Assembly: GCA_949127685.1 (NCBI GenBank)
Contig: CASBPW010000033.1
Coordinates: 1-7,512, forward strand
DNA length: 7,512 bases
From: Candidatus Sivonenia alaskensis PMM_0068
Lineage (GTDB): Bacteria > Cyanobacteriota > Cyanobacteriia > Gloeobacterales > PMM-0068
Reading direction: 5' to 3'
In this document: piece by piece, positions 1 through 6,700 of the stretch
Numbering within the stretch: the first letter of the stretch is position 1
Layout: each line of letters begins with the position of its first letter
Made by a program: the position numbers and the translations under genes
Notes under the pieces: generated by a model
Databases searched by the model: none
Seen by the model: the letters and a program-made list of their open reading frames with translations, nothing else
What the model was told of the DNA's origin: nothing

Positions 1-93
1 CCATCTTTCCGCTGCTCGCTTATGCGCTGTTCGGACCCAGCACGAGTACGCGGCTGGGTCCGAACAGCGCATAAGCGAGCAGCGGAAAGATGG
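1..93. repeat. Perfect fold-back inverted repeat at the window edge (41-bp arms, 11-nt spacer)
   Basis: Bases 1-41 are the exact reverse complement of bases 53-93, with bases 42-52 as spacer. On the minus strand the right arm is ordinary SulP coding sequence (IFPLLAYALFGPS), and the left arm is the same sequence read backwards, which ends the frame at an artificial-looking stop (22-20). At the turn lies a shorter pair, GGACCCAGC and GCTGGGTCC, encoding the conserved GPS and LGP residues. This pair could have let a copied strand snap back and template itself. I infer a library, amplification or assembly artefact and not a natural element. The arms reach base 1, so the true palindrome may be longer. 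Confidence 0.93.
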
Positions 94-337
94 TCGCGTA
101 GAGTCCGTAAATGCCCGGCACACCCGAGGCCACAGCATAGGCGATGCCGACGGGCACGAGCACCGTGGTTAGCACCAGCCCGGCCACGACATCATGGGGT
201 ATCCAGGCGATCTCGTAGTGGCGCAAGGTGTGCAACCCCGGCAGCCAGCGTGTCCAGCCAGTCTGATGGGCGGCTCTCCGCGGACGGGCGATGCGACCCG
301 GTTCCAGCGGGGAAGAGGAGGGGGCCGAATCGCTCAT
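20..337 (-). CDS. SulP-family anion (sulfate/bicarbonate-type) transporter, N-terminal fragment
   Basis: The product resembles the start of SulP/SLC26 inner-membrane anion transporters of the proteobacterial kind. After a polar N-terminus, the WLPGL, LRHYE and W-PHD motifs lead into the first hydrophobic segment (DVVAGLVLTTVLVPVGIAYA), then SGVPGIYGLYATIFPLLAYALFGPSRVLVLGP, the family signature of the first transmembrane helices. Full-length members are about 500-600 residues; here only ~100 are present, because the frame runs into the fold-back palindrome. Residues after LGP (below about base 42) are therefore probably not native. I chose the ATG at 337 (MSDSAP) over a TTG at 370: it is ATG and gives the usual short polar leader, although neither has a clear Shine-Dalgarno. 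The ATG overlaps the stop of the upstream remnant as ATGA. The sequence is visibly GC-richer than the rest of the window, suggesting a different source. Substrate cannot be told. Confidence 0.8.
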   Translation of the reverse strand: MSDSAPSSSPLEPGRIARPRRAAHQTGWTRWLPGLHTLRHYEIAWIPHDVVAGLVLTTVLVPVGIAYAVASGVPGIYGLYATIFPLLAYALFGPSRVLVLGPNSA

Positions 338-414
338 TGGGGCGAAATGGGCGGCAGCACGGCAGAACAAAATAACTTAAAATCGGGATGCGTATACACA
401 GTCAGAATCTTCAT
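334..414 (-). pseudogene. 5' end of a flavodoxin-fold NAD(P)H oxidoreductase, cut off after ~20 codons
   Basis: This 26-codon frame is too short for most gene callers. It reads MKILTVYTHPDFKLFCSAVL and then PPISPQ and a stop. The first 20 residues match the start of Flavodoxin_2-type NAD(P)H dehydrogenase (quinone)/MdaB-like proteins, typically MKILTVYTHPNPKSFCHAVL. They form the first beta strand and the beginning of the FMN/FAD phosphate-binding loop. Normal members are ~180-220 residues, so nearly all of the protein is missing. The break falls at about bases 352-370, where base composition also changes. GGAG (424-421) lies 6 nt before the ATG, and a TATAAT lies further upstream, so the 5' end is intact and only the body is lost. 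I infer that the real gene continues elsewhere in the genome and was replaced here by a chimeric join; a genuine deletion is the alternative. Confidence 0.62.
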
Positions 415-420
415 CACACT

Positions 421-424
421 CTCC
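421..424 (-). promoter_or_regulatory. Strong ribosome binding site of the truncated oxidoreductase
   Basis: On the minus strand GGAG is followed by AGTGTG and then ATG, a 6-nt spacing. It fixes the start of the 334-414 remnant and supports that this reading frame was once a real gene. Confidence 0.6.
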
Positions 425-434
425 GCATTCCTAC

Positions 435-458
435 TGCGTCCCCACGAGGCCAGACGCA
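435..458 (-). repeat. Leader hairpin (6-bp stem) before the truncated oxidoreductase
   Basis: TGCGTC at 435-440 and its reverse complement GACGCA at 453-458 enclose a 12-nt loop. If transcription starts about 7 nt after the minus-strand -10 at 470-465, this hairpin would form at the very 5' end of the leader, upstream of the GGAG. It could stabilise the mRNA; it has no T-tract, so it is not a terminator. Confidence 0.4.
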
Positions 459-464
459 ACCAAT

Positions 465-470
465 ATTATA
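465..470 (-). promoter_or_regulatory. Consensus -10 (TATAAT) of the leftward promoter
   Basis: The minus strand carries a perfect TATAAT, about 50 nt before the ATG of the truncated oxidoreductase. No good -35 hexamer sits 16-18 nt upstream (TGAATG or GTGAAT are the best fits), so transcription may need an activator. The nearby palindrome at 507-516 is a possible site for one. Confidence 0.45.
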
Positions 471-494
471 GGACTTACGGTCTGGTTCATTCAC

Positions 495-524
495 GGGTAA
501 CCCTTTTGACGCGTCAGGTTAGCC
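495..524. repeat. Nested dyads: GGGTAACCC, TGACGCGTCA and a flanking imperfect stem
   Basis: GGGTAACCC (495-503) is a palindrome around a central A, and TGACGCGTCA (507-516) is a perfect 10-bp palindrome. GGGTAACC (495-502) also pairs with GGTTAGCC (517-524) at seven of eight positions, so the block can fold as one hairpin. It lies just upstream of the leftward -10, where an activator or repressor of the divergent promoters would sit. The binding protein is unknown. Confidence 0.45.
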
Positions 525-534
525 TGCATACTGT
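506..534 (+). promoter_or_regulatory. Possible rightward promoter for the sensor kinase
   Basis: TTGACG (506-511) matches five of six -35 positions and overlaps the TGACGCGTCA palindrome. After 17 nt comes TACTGT (529-534), only three of six -10 positions, so this is weak. If used, the kinase mRNA would have a leader of about 205 nt containing the hairpins at 550-590 and 667-735. Confidence 0.2.
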
Positions 535-549
535 CGCCACAGCACCGAA

Positions 550-590
550 TGTGAAGAACGGGTGGGGACTCTCGCCACGTATTCTTCACA
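550..590. repeat. Long inverted repeat with 9-bp perfect outer stem
   Basis: TGTGAAGAA (550-558) is the exact reverse complement of TTCTTCACA (582-590). Inside, GTGG (562-565) can pair with CCAC (575-578). No T-run follows, so it is not an intrinsic terminator. It is either a leader structure or a pair of inverted protein-binding half-sites. Confidence 0.5.
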
Positions 591-613
591 ATATGAAACC
601 TTCACAGGATATG
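584..613. repeat. Imperfect tandem repeat CTTCACA-(GG)-ATATG
   Basis: CTTCACAATATG (584-595) and CTTCACAGGATATG (600-613) share the CTTCACA and ATATG words, the second copy with two extra bases, and start 16 nt apart. With the inverted TGTGAAG at 550-556 this makes three copies of one 7-bp word in ~57 bp, as expected for a cluster of regulator half-sites. Confidence 0.4.
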
Positions 614-641
614 GGACAGCGCCCCCAGCCTAGGGAAAACT

Positions 642-663
642 GGATATATCCGTATTAATACGG
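642..663. promoter_or_regulatory. Two overlapping perfect palindromes, candidate operator
   Basis: GGATATATCC (642-651) and CCGTATTAATACGG (650-663) are perfect 10- and 14-bp palindromes sharing two bases. They lie about 83 bp upstream of the kinase ATG. Two abutting dyads look like the site of a dimeric repressor or activator. The TATTAA inside could also be a poor -10. No regulator can be assigned. Confidence 0.45.
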
Positions 664-666
664 TAC

Positions 667-735
667 TTTCCTGGTAATCTGACCTGCTCAAGCCTACAGG
701 CTCAGCAATAAAGCCAGGAAATGTTTATATTCCTG
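667..735. repeat. Nested inverted repeats just before the kinase gene
   Basis: TTTCCTGG (667-674) is the reverse complement of CCAGGAAA (714-721). Between them lies AGCCT-AC-AGGCT (691-702), a second dyad. CAGGAA (715-720) can alternatively pair with TTCCTG (730-735) across a 9-nt loop ending 10 nt before the ATG. The two TTCCTG copies thus compete for the same CAGGAA, so two exclusive folds are possible in the leader, one near the start codon. Confidence 0.4.
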
Positions 736-745
736 ACAGGCTACG

Positions 746-3682
746 ATGAAGCACCTTGCGCTGTTGACGGACTTTTGTACCTATATGGCGCAGGCGATTT
801 CCTTAGAGCAGGTACTCGATGGCGCAGTTGACATCATTGGGCAAGGCTTACAGGTCAGTCGCTGTATTCTATTGCCTGTAGCCTCGGGTAAATTGGTCAC
901 AGACTCTTTCCCTGAGTATCTGCATTCAAAGTTTAGTTCAGCGCGTCCATTTTTTCGGGCAGATGACTCCCTCACGCGTCTGGTTTTAGCAGGCCAGCCA
1001 ACCCAAAATATCCCTGATGTCCGCTATGACTTCCGGATTACGCCTGATGCCAAACGAGCATATAAAGCCAGCCAAATACTCGCCGTCTTAGTCGTACCAG
1101 CGTCCTTTGAGGGCGAGTTGGTCGCTATCCTCTATCTCCATCAATGTAACGGTCCACGGGCATGGACCAACCAGGAAATTTGTCTCGTTGAGTCGATGAT
1201 GAGGCCGATGGCGGCGGCTATCCGGCGGGTCCGTTGCCATACTCAAGAACAAATTGAACGCCAGCATTTTCAGAGGCAACGACAAGATATAGTTGAGCAA
1301 AATTTGGCCCCTATTTTTGCTTATGACCGAGATGGCACCATTGTGTTGTGGAACAAGGCAGCCCAGAGACTCTATGGTTGGAAAGCAGAAAAAATCTCTG
1401 GCCGGACTCTATATGACGTACTCCCTTCCACTGAAGACAAGGATCATCAACGGCAGCTGATTCGAAAAGTATTCAAGGGGGAAGTTAGTACGTCTACCGA
1501 ATGGCTTACCTGCTGCCAGGATGGAACCTATCGTTATGCTCTAACTTCAGATTTTCCTTTGGAAGATGGGAAAGGAAATGTAGTGCTGGGGGTGTGCTCT
1601 ACTACCGACATTACCGAACGAAAGCAAGCTGAAAGAATGGCTTCCCAGCGTGAAAAATATTTGGCAGCCTTGGTAGAAATCCAACAAAAATTATTGGCTG
1701 GACCGTTCGAAGAAGATAACTATGTCGCTATTTTGGAGCTTCTAGGTAACGCTTCGGGAGCGTGCCGGGTCTATCTTTTTGAGAACTATCAGAATGAACA
1801 GAATCAATTGTGCGCTAGCCAAAGAGCGGTCTATTGTACAAAGGGCGTTAACACTTTGCTCCTTCAGGACTTCTGTTATGAAGATTGGTGTCCCCAGCAA
1901 GGTGTGACTTTAGCCCGAGGGGAGGTCTTCGCCGGGATTGTTGCTCAACTTCCAGAAGCGGAACGATACGCTTTTGAGGCGCAGGGTATGCTTTCTGTTC
2001 TGCTCCTGCCCTTGCACGTCCAAGGTGTATTCTCTGGATTTATTGGTTTTGATAGTTGTTTGGAAGCAAAAGCCTGGGGAACTTCAGAAGTGGACCTCTT
2101 GCGAGCAGCAGCGGCAGCAGTTTCTTTAGCCCAAGAGCGCAAACAGGCAGAACAGGCTCTCCACAATAGTGAAGAACGTTATCAAGACCTCTATGACCAC
2201 GCTCCGGACATGTACTTATCGATCACCCCAGAAGGTTTAATCAAGTCGATCAATCAATCAGGGGCTCAGTATTTGGGATATCACAAAGAAGAACTATTAG
2301 GCCAATTTATCTGGAATTTTATCCATGAACAGGACCGTCACCAAGTCCAAGAGCAAATGGCTAAAACCCTACACAAAGAAGCTACCCAGCAGGAACTAGA
2401 ATTTCGCCGTGTCTGTAAAGATGGCACCGAACTCTGGGTGCGTGAGCGGACCCAGTTAGTGCTTGGTATCAGTGACCAGTCTGCCGAACTGCGAATTACT
2501 GGACAGGACATCACGCTCGCTAAACGTCTTGAAAAGGAACATAAGCAAGCAGAAGAAGCTCGTAAAAGTAGTGAAGTAATCCTCCAAACCATCTTCGACA
2601 ACATCTCTGACGGAATATTTATTGTTGACGTCGACCTCCCCACTACTCCCCAGAAGTCTTATCTGCACTTTGTCACGGTGAATGCGTCCTATGCCCGGAT
2701 GTTTTGCTTACCATCAACCCTGGTAGACGAACTCAGCCCCTATGACTGTCTGCCGGAAGATGCGGCGGATAAGTTATGGGCCTACTGTGTCTACTGCTTA
2801 GAAGAAAGAGCTTCCTATAGTTACGAGGAACGGATGGGAGACCGTACTTACTTAATCACGCTGTCTCCTGTTCTCGAAACCAATAAAAAGATTTCACGCA
2901 TCATCGGTTCCTGTTTGGATATTTCTCAGCGCAAAGAAGCGGAGAGTACCTTAGCCGAAGCTAGAGATCAAGCGATAGAAGCCTCCCGGCTGAAATCTGA
3001 GTTCTTGGCCACCATGAGCCATGAAATCCGCACCCCTATGCATGGCATCCTCGGGATGACCGAACTTTTGCTCGATACCCCATTGGACACAGAGCAATAT
3101 GAGTACGTCGATGTTGTGCAGATGTCTGCATCCAATCTCATGTACATCATTAATGACATTCTCGATTTTTCCAAGATTGAAGCAGGTCAATTGGTCTTAG
3201 AGTGCTTTTACTTCAAACCTGAGGACACTTTGTTACAGGCTATGCGTTTGGTAGAATCCGTAGCCCGAAGCAAAAAGTTGGCTTTGGAGATAGACATAGC
3301 ACACGATGTCCCGGAACTGATTCAGGGCGACCCCGTTCGTGTGCGCCAAGTCCTCTTGAATTTTCTAGGGAATGCTGTGAAGTTCACAGAACAAGGCAGC
3401 ATTAAGGTGAACGTCAGTGTAGGGGAACAAAGCCAAGCCCTGCGTTTCGAAGTCATAGACACTGGCATTGGTTTAACTCCTAATGACCAAGCGCGATTAT
3501 TCCAACCCTTTACGCAAGTGGACGGTTCCGTGACCCGCAAGTATGGAGGAACAGGGTTAGGGCTGGCCATTTGCAAAAGACTTGTGGATATGATGGGGGG
3601 CCAAATCGGGGTAGAAAGTAAAGAAGGTCGCGGGTCAACGTTCTGGTTTACTGTCCCCCACAAAAGCCAAGGGATCTCTTAA
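746..3682 (+). CDS. Soluble multi-sensor histidine kinase (GAF-PAS-GAF-PAS-PAS-HisKA-HATPase_c)
   Basis: This 978-residue two-component sensor autophosphorylates on histidine and would pass the phosphate to a response regulator not found here. Domains by residue: GAF about 1-165, PAS 183-294, GAF 300-467 (of the cyanobacterial type, with RVYLFEN, RGEVFAGIVA and GFIGFD), PAS 474-596, PAS 608-733, HisKA dimerisation 745-815, ATPase 860-970. The H-box SHEIRTP places the phospho-acceptor at His759. N-box Asn876, the DTGIGL motif (905-910), the LFQPFTQ F-box and GGTGLGLAI (934-942) are all intact, so the kinase should be active. DITERK- and DIS-RK-type linkers close the PAS domains. No signal peptide or membrane helix is seen, so it is cytosolic. 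It ends right after the ATPase with no receiver domain. The first GAF lacks the Cys-His bilin motif of phytochromes. An in-frame TGA at 734 precedes the ATG, which has only a weak AGG (738-740). Ligands are unknown. Confidence 0.93.
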   Translation: MKHLALLTDFCTYMAQAISLEQVLDGAVDIIGQGLQVSRCILLPVASGKLVTDSFPEYLHSKFSSARPFFRADDSLTRLVLAGQPTQNIPDVRYDFRITPDAKRAYKASQILAVLVVPASFEGELVAILYLHQCNGPRAWTNQEICLVESMMRPMAAAIRRVRCHTQEQIERQHFQRQRQDIVEQNLAPIFAYDRDGTIVLWNKAAQRLYGWKAEKISGRTLYDVLPSTEDKDHQRQLIRKVFKGEVSTSTEWLTCCQDGTYRYALTSDFPLEDGKGNVVLGVCSTTDITERKQAERMASQREKYLAALVEIQQKLLAGPFEEDNYVAILELLGNASGACRVYLFENYQNEQNQLCASQRAVYCTKGVNTLLLQDFCYEDWCPQQGVTLARGEVFAGIVAQLPEAERYAFEAQGMLSVLLLPLHVQGVFSGFIGFDSCLEAKAWGTSEVDLLRAAAAAVSLAQERKQAEQALHNSEERYQDLYDHAPDMYLSITPEGLIKSINQSGAQYLGYHKEELLGQFIWNFIHEQDRHQVQEQMAKTLHKEATQQELEFRRVCKDGTELWVRERTQLVLGISDQSAELRITGQDITLAKRLEKEHKQAEEARKSSEVILQTIFDNISDGIFIVDVDLPTTPQKSYLHFVTVNASYARMFCLPSTLVDELSPYDCLPEDAADKLWAYCVYCLEERASYSYEERMGDRTYLITLSPVLETNKKISRIIGSCLDISQRKEAESTLAEARDQAIEASRLKSEFLATMSHEIRTPMHGILGMTELLLDTPLDTEQYEYVDVVQMSASNLMYIINDILDFSKIEAGQLVLECFYFKPEDTLLQAMRLVESVARSKKLALEIDIAHDVPELIQGDPVRVRQVLLNFLGNAVKFTEQGSIKVNVSVGEQSQALRFEVIDTGIGLTPNDQARLFQPFTQVDGSVTRKYGGTGLGLAICKRLVDMMGGQIGVESKEGRGSTFWFTVPHKSQGIS

Positions 3683-3715
3683 GAAAAACTGCGCTAAAGA
3701 GCGTTCCTGTCCACC

Positions 3716-3721
3716 TAGAAT
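3716..3721 (+). promoter_or_regulatory. Possible -10 (TAGAAT) for carB
   Basis: TAGAAT matches five of six -10 positions, 25 nt before the carB ATG, but there is no recognisable -35 17 nt upstream. The 64-bp gap after the kinase also contains only a 4-bp hairpin (3692-3703) and no T-run, so read-through from the kinase gene is equally possible. Confidence 0.22.
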
Positions 3722-3746
3722 AAGTTGAATTGCCTAGCGTACCCTG

Positions 3747-6700
3747 ATGCCCAAAAGAACAGACCTTAAGAAAATCCTGATCATCGGAGCTGGACCGATT
3801 GTCATTGGTCAAGCCTGTGAATTTGACTACTCAGGCACCCAAGCGTGCAAAGCCTTACGGGAAGAGGGCTACACCGTTGTTTTGGTGAATTCTAACCCGG
3901 CTACGATTATGACGGATCCCAGCTTTGCCGACCGGACTTATATTGAGCCCGTTACCCCGGAGTTTGTTGCCAAGATCATAGAGCGGGAGCGGCCTGATGC
4001 TCTATTGCCCACCATGGGTGGTCAGACAGCCCTGAATGTGGCCGTGGCCTTAGCGGAGTCTGGAATTTTAGAAAAATTTGGGGTGGAGCTGATTGGAGCA
4101 AAACTAGAAGCCATTCAAAAGGCAGAGGACCGCGAGAAATTTAAAGCGGCGATGGAAAAGATTGGCTTGTCCGTCCCCAAATCGGGATTTGGACACACCC
4201 TCGAAGAATGCCGCCACATTGGGCAAGCCATTATTGGCTCGTTCCCCTTAATCATCCGGCCCAGTTTCACGTTAGGAGGCTCTGGCGGCGGCATTGCCTA
4301 CAACCAGGAAGAATTTGAAGCCGTCTGTCGGACTGGCCTAGAAGCTTCTCCCACCAGTCAGGTCTTGATCGAAGAGTCGGCTTTAGGCTGGAAGGAATAC
4401 GAGCTGGAAGTAATGCGGGATCTAGCCGATAACGTGGTGATTATCTGCTCGATTGAAAATATTGATCCCATGGGAATTCATACGGGCGATTCGGTGACCG
4501 TAGCTCCGGCCCAAACCCTTACAGATAAGGAATATCAGCGGCTACGGGATGCTTCCATTGCCGTCATTCGAGAAATTGGCGTGGAGACGGGCGGGTCTAA
4601 TATTCAATTTGCCATTCATCCAGAAACGGGCAAAGTGATTGTCATTGAAATGAATCCTAGGGTTTCTCGCAGTTCTGCCCTCGCCTCTAAAGCTACCGGA
4701 TTTCCGATTGCCAAAATTGCGGCCAAGTTAGCGGTGGGCTATACCTTAGACGAGATCCCCAACGATATTACACGGGAAACCCCAGCCAGCTTTGAACCGA
4801 CGATTGACTATGTGGTCACGAAAATTCCCCGTTTTGCCTTTGAAAAGTTCCCCGGTTCTGAACCTGTTCTCACGACCCAGATGAAGTCGGTGGGCGAGGC
4901 GATGAGTATTGGCCGCACCTTTAACGAATCTTTGCAAAAAGCGCTACGTTCCATGGAATTGGGCCGTTTTGGTTTTGGGGCAGATCGTCCTGTCGCTTCC
5001 ACGGATCTAGGGGCACTCTTACGCGCTATGCGCACCCCAAATCCTGAGCGCCTATTTCAGATTCATGATGCCTTGAGAGCAGGAGCTTCTGTCGAGGAAA
5101 TCCATGACATCACCAAAGTGGACCCCTGGTTCTTGGATAAATTTGCGGAACTGGTGGCGCTAGAAGAGCAGGCGCTGGTGCTGAAAGAAAAAGGAGGGCT
5201 CGATACGCTCTCTCTAGAAGAACAGAAAGACTGGCTTTGGGAATACAAGCAGAATGGCTATTCGGACCAACAACTGGGCTATCTCTTAGGGAGTAACGAA
5301 CAGGCCATTCGCAGCCTACGCAACACTTTGGGAATCAACCCTGTCTATAAGACCGTTGATACCTGTGCCGCTGAATTTGAAGCCTTCACACCTTATCATT
5401 ACTCTACCTACGAATCGGAAACCGAACTCCGGATTAGCCAGAAACGCAAAGTGATGATTCTAGGGGGTGGTCCTAACCGCATTGGTCAGGGAATAGAGTT
5501 TGATTATTGCTGCTGTCATGCCTGTTTTGCCCTTTCAGAAGATGGGTTTGAAACGATTATGGTCAACTCTAACCCTGAGACCGTTTCCACAGACTATGAC
5601 ACTTCTGATATCCTCTTTTTTGAGCCCCTGACCCGAGAAGATGTGCTCAATATTGTAGAAGCAGAAAAACCAGAAGGCGTGATCGTTCAGTTTGGTGGTC
5701 AGACGCCTCTAAAGTTAGCGGTTCCTCTAGAAAAAGCGGGTGTTCCGATTTGGGGTACTACGCCCGATGCGATTGATAGAGCGGAAGACCGGGAGCGCTT
5801 TGAACAAGTGCTCCGAGCCTTAGATATCCGTCAGCCAAACAATGGAATAGCTCGTTCCCATGCCGAAGCTTTGGTGGCAGCCCAGCGCGTAGGCTATCCT
5901 GTGGTCGTTCGTCCGAGCTATGTCCTCGGAGGAAGAGCGATGGAAATTGTATACTCTGACCGAGATTTAGAACGGTATATGACAACAGCACTGCCTTTGG
6001 ATCTAGATATCACCGAACATCCAATTCTGATTGACCAGTTCCTAGAAGGAGCGGTGGAAGTTGATGTGGATGCCGTTTGTGACCGTACCGGTCGCGTCGT
6101 AATCGGCGGCATCATGGAACACATTGAAGAAGCGGGTATTCACTCAGGAGATTCAGCCTGCGTATTACCTGCGCGTTCCCTATCTGACGATGTTTTGCAG
6201 ACGATTCGAGATTGGACGGTTAAGCTTGCCCAGAGTTTAAAGGTCGTAGGCTTGATGAATGTGCAATATGCCGTCCAAGAGGAACAGGTTTATGTCTTGG
6301 AAGTGAATCCTCGTGCTTCCCGGACAGTACCTTTTGTCTCCAAAGCGATTGGCGTACCACTTGCGATGATTGCAGCCCGCTTAATGTCCGGAAAGACCTT
6401 AGAAGAATTGGGATTTACAAAAGAAGTCATTCCCAAACACGTTTCGGTTAAAGAAGCAGTTCTTCCCTTTGATAAGTTTCCTGGCACAGACCTGATTCTC
6501 GGTCCAGAAATGCGTTCTACAGGAGAAGTGATGGGCATTGATATGGACTTTGGAGCCGCTTTTGCGAAAGCACAGCTAGCCGCAGGTCAACGCGTTCCGA
6601 CTTCGGGAAGGGTATTTATTTCAGTAGGCGACCGGGATAAAAATGCGGTAATTCCCGTGGTCAAAGACCTCTTAGAGCTCAATTTCTCTGTAGTCTGTAC

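Larger units (their letters stand above)
471..745. other. Divergent intergenic region, non-coding, rich in dyad symmetry
   Basis: No frame here gives a recognisable protein. The stretch separates the leftward oxidoreductase promoter from the rightward kinase gene. It contains at least five inverted repeats, listed separately, plus a third copy of a CTTCACA word. This density suggests regulator binding sites and/or a structured leader for the kinase mRNA. Confidence 0.6.

Noticed and set aside
1..93. Edge palindrome as a transcription terminator or a mobile-element end
   Set aside because: The arms are conserved SulP codons on one side and their exact mirror on the other, with no T-run and no target duplication; snap-back explains it more simply.
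22..375. Plus-strand open frame of 117 codons opposite SulP
   Set aside because: It is the antisense shadow of GC-rich SulP coding sequence, arginine- and proline-heavy, with no family resemblance.
194..658. Plus-strand open frame of 154 codons across the left region
   Set aside because: It spans the antisense of SulP, the probable chimeric join and the dyad-rich intergenic DNA; it shows no domain and starts inside a gene on the other strand.
1938..2129. Short frames inside the kinase and carB genes on both strands
   Set aside because: All are fully inside well-recognised coding sequence with no ribosome site or protein similarity.
3692..3703. Hairpin CGCT-AAAG-AGCG between the kinase and carB as a terminator
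   Set aside because: The stem has only four pairs and there is no T-run after it.
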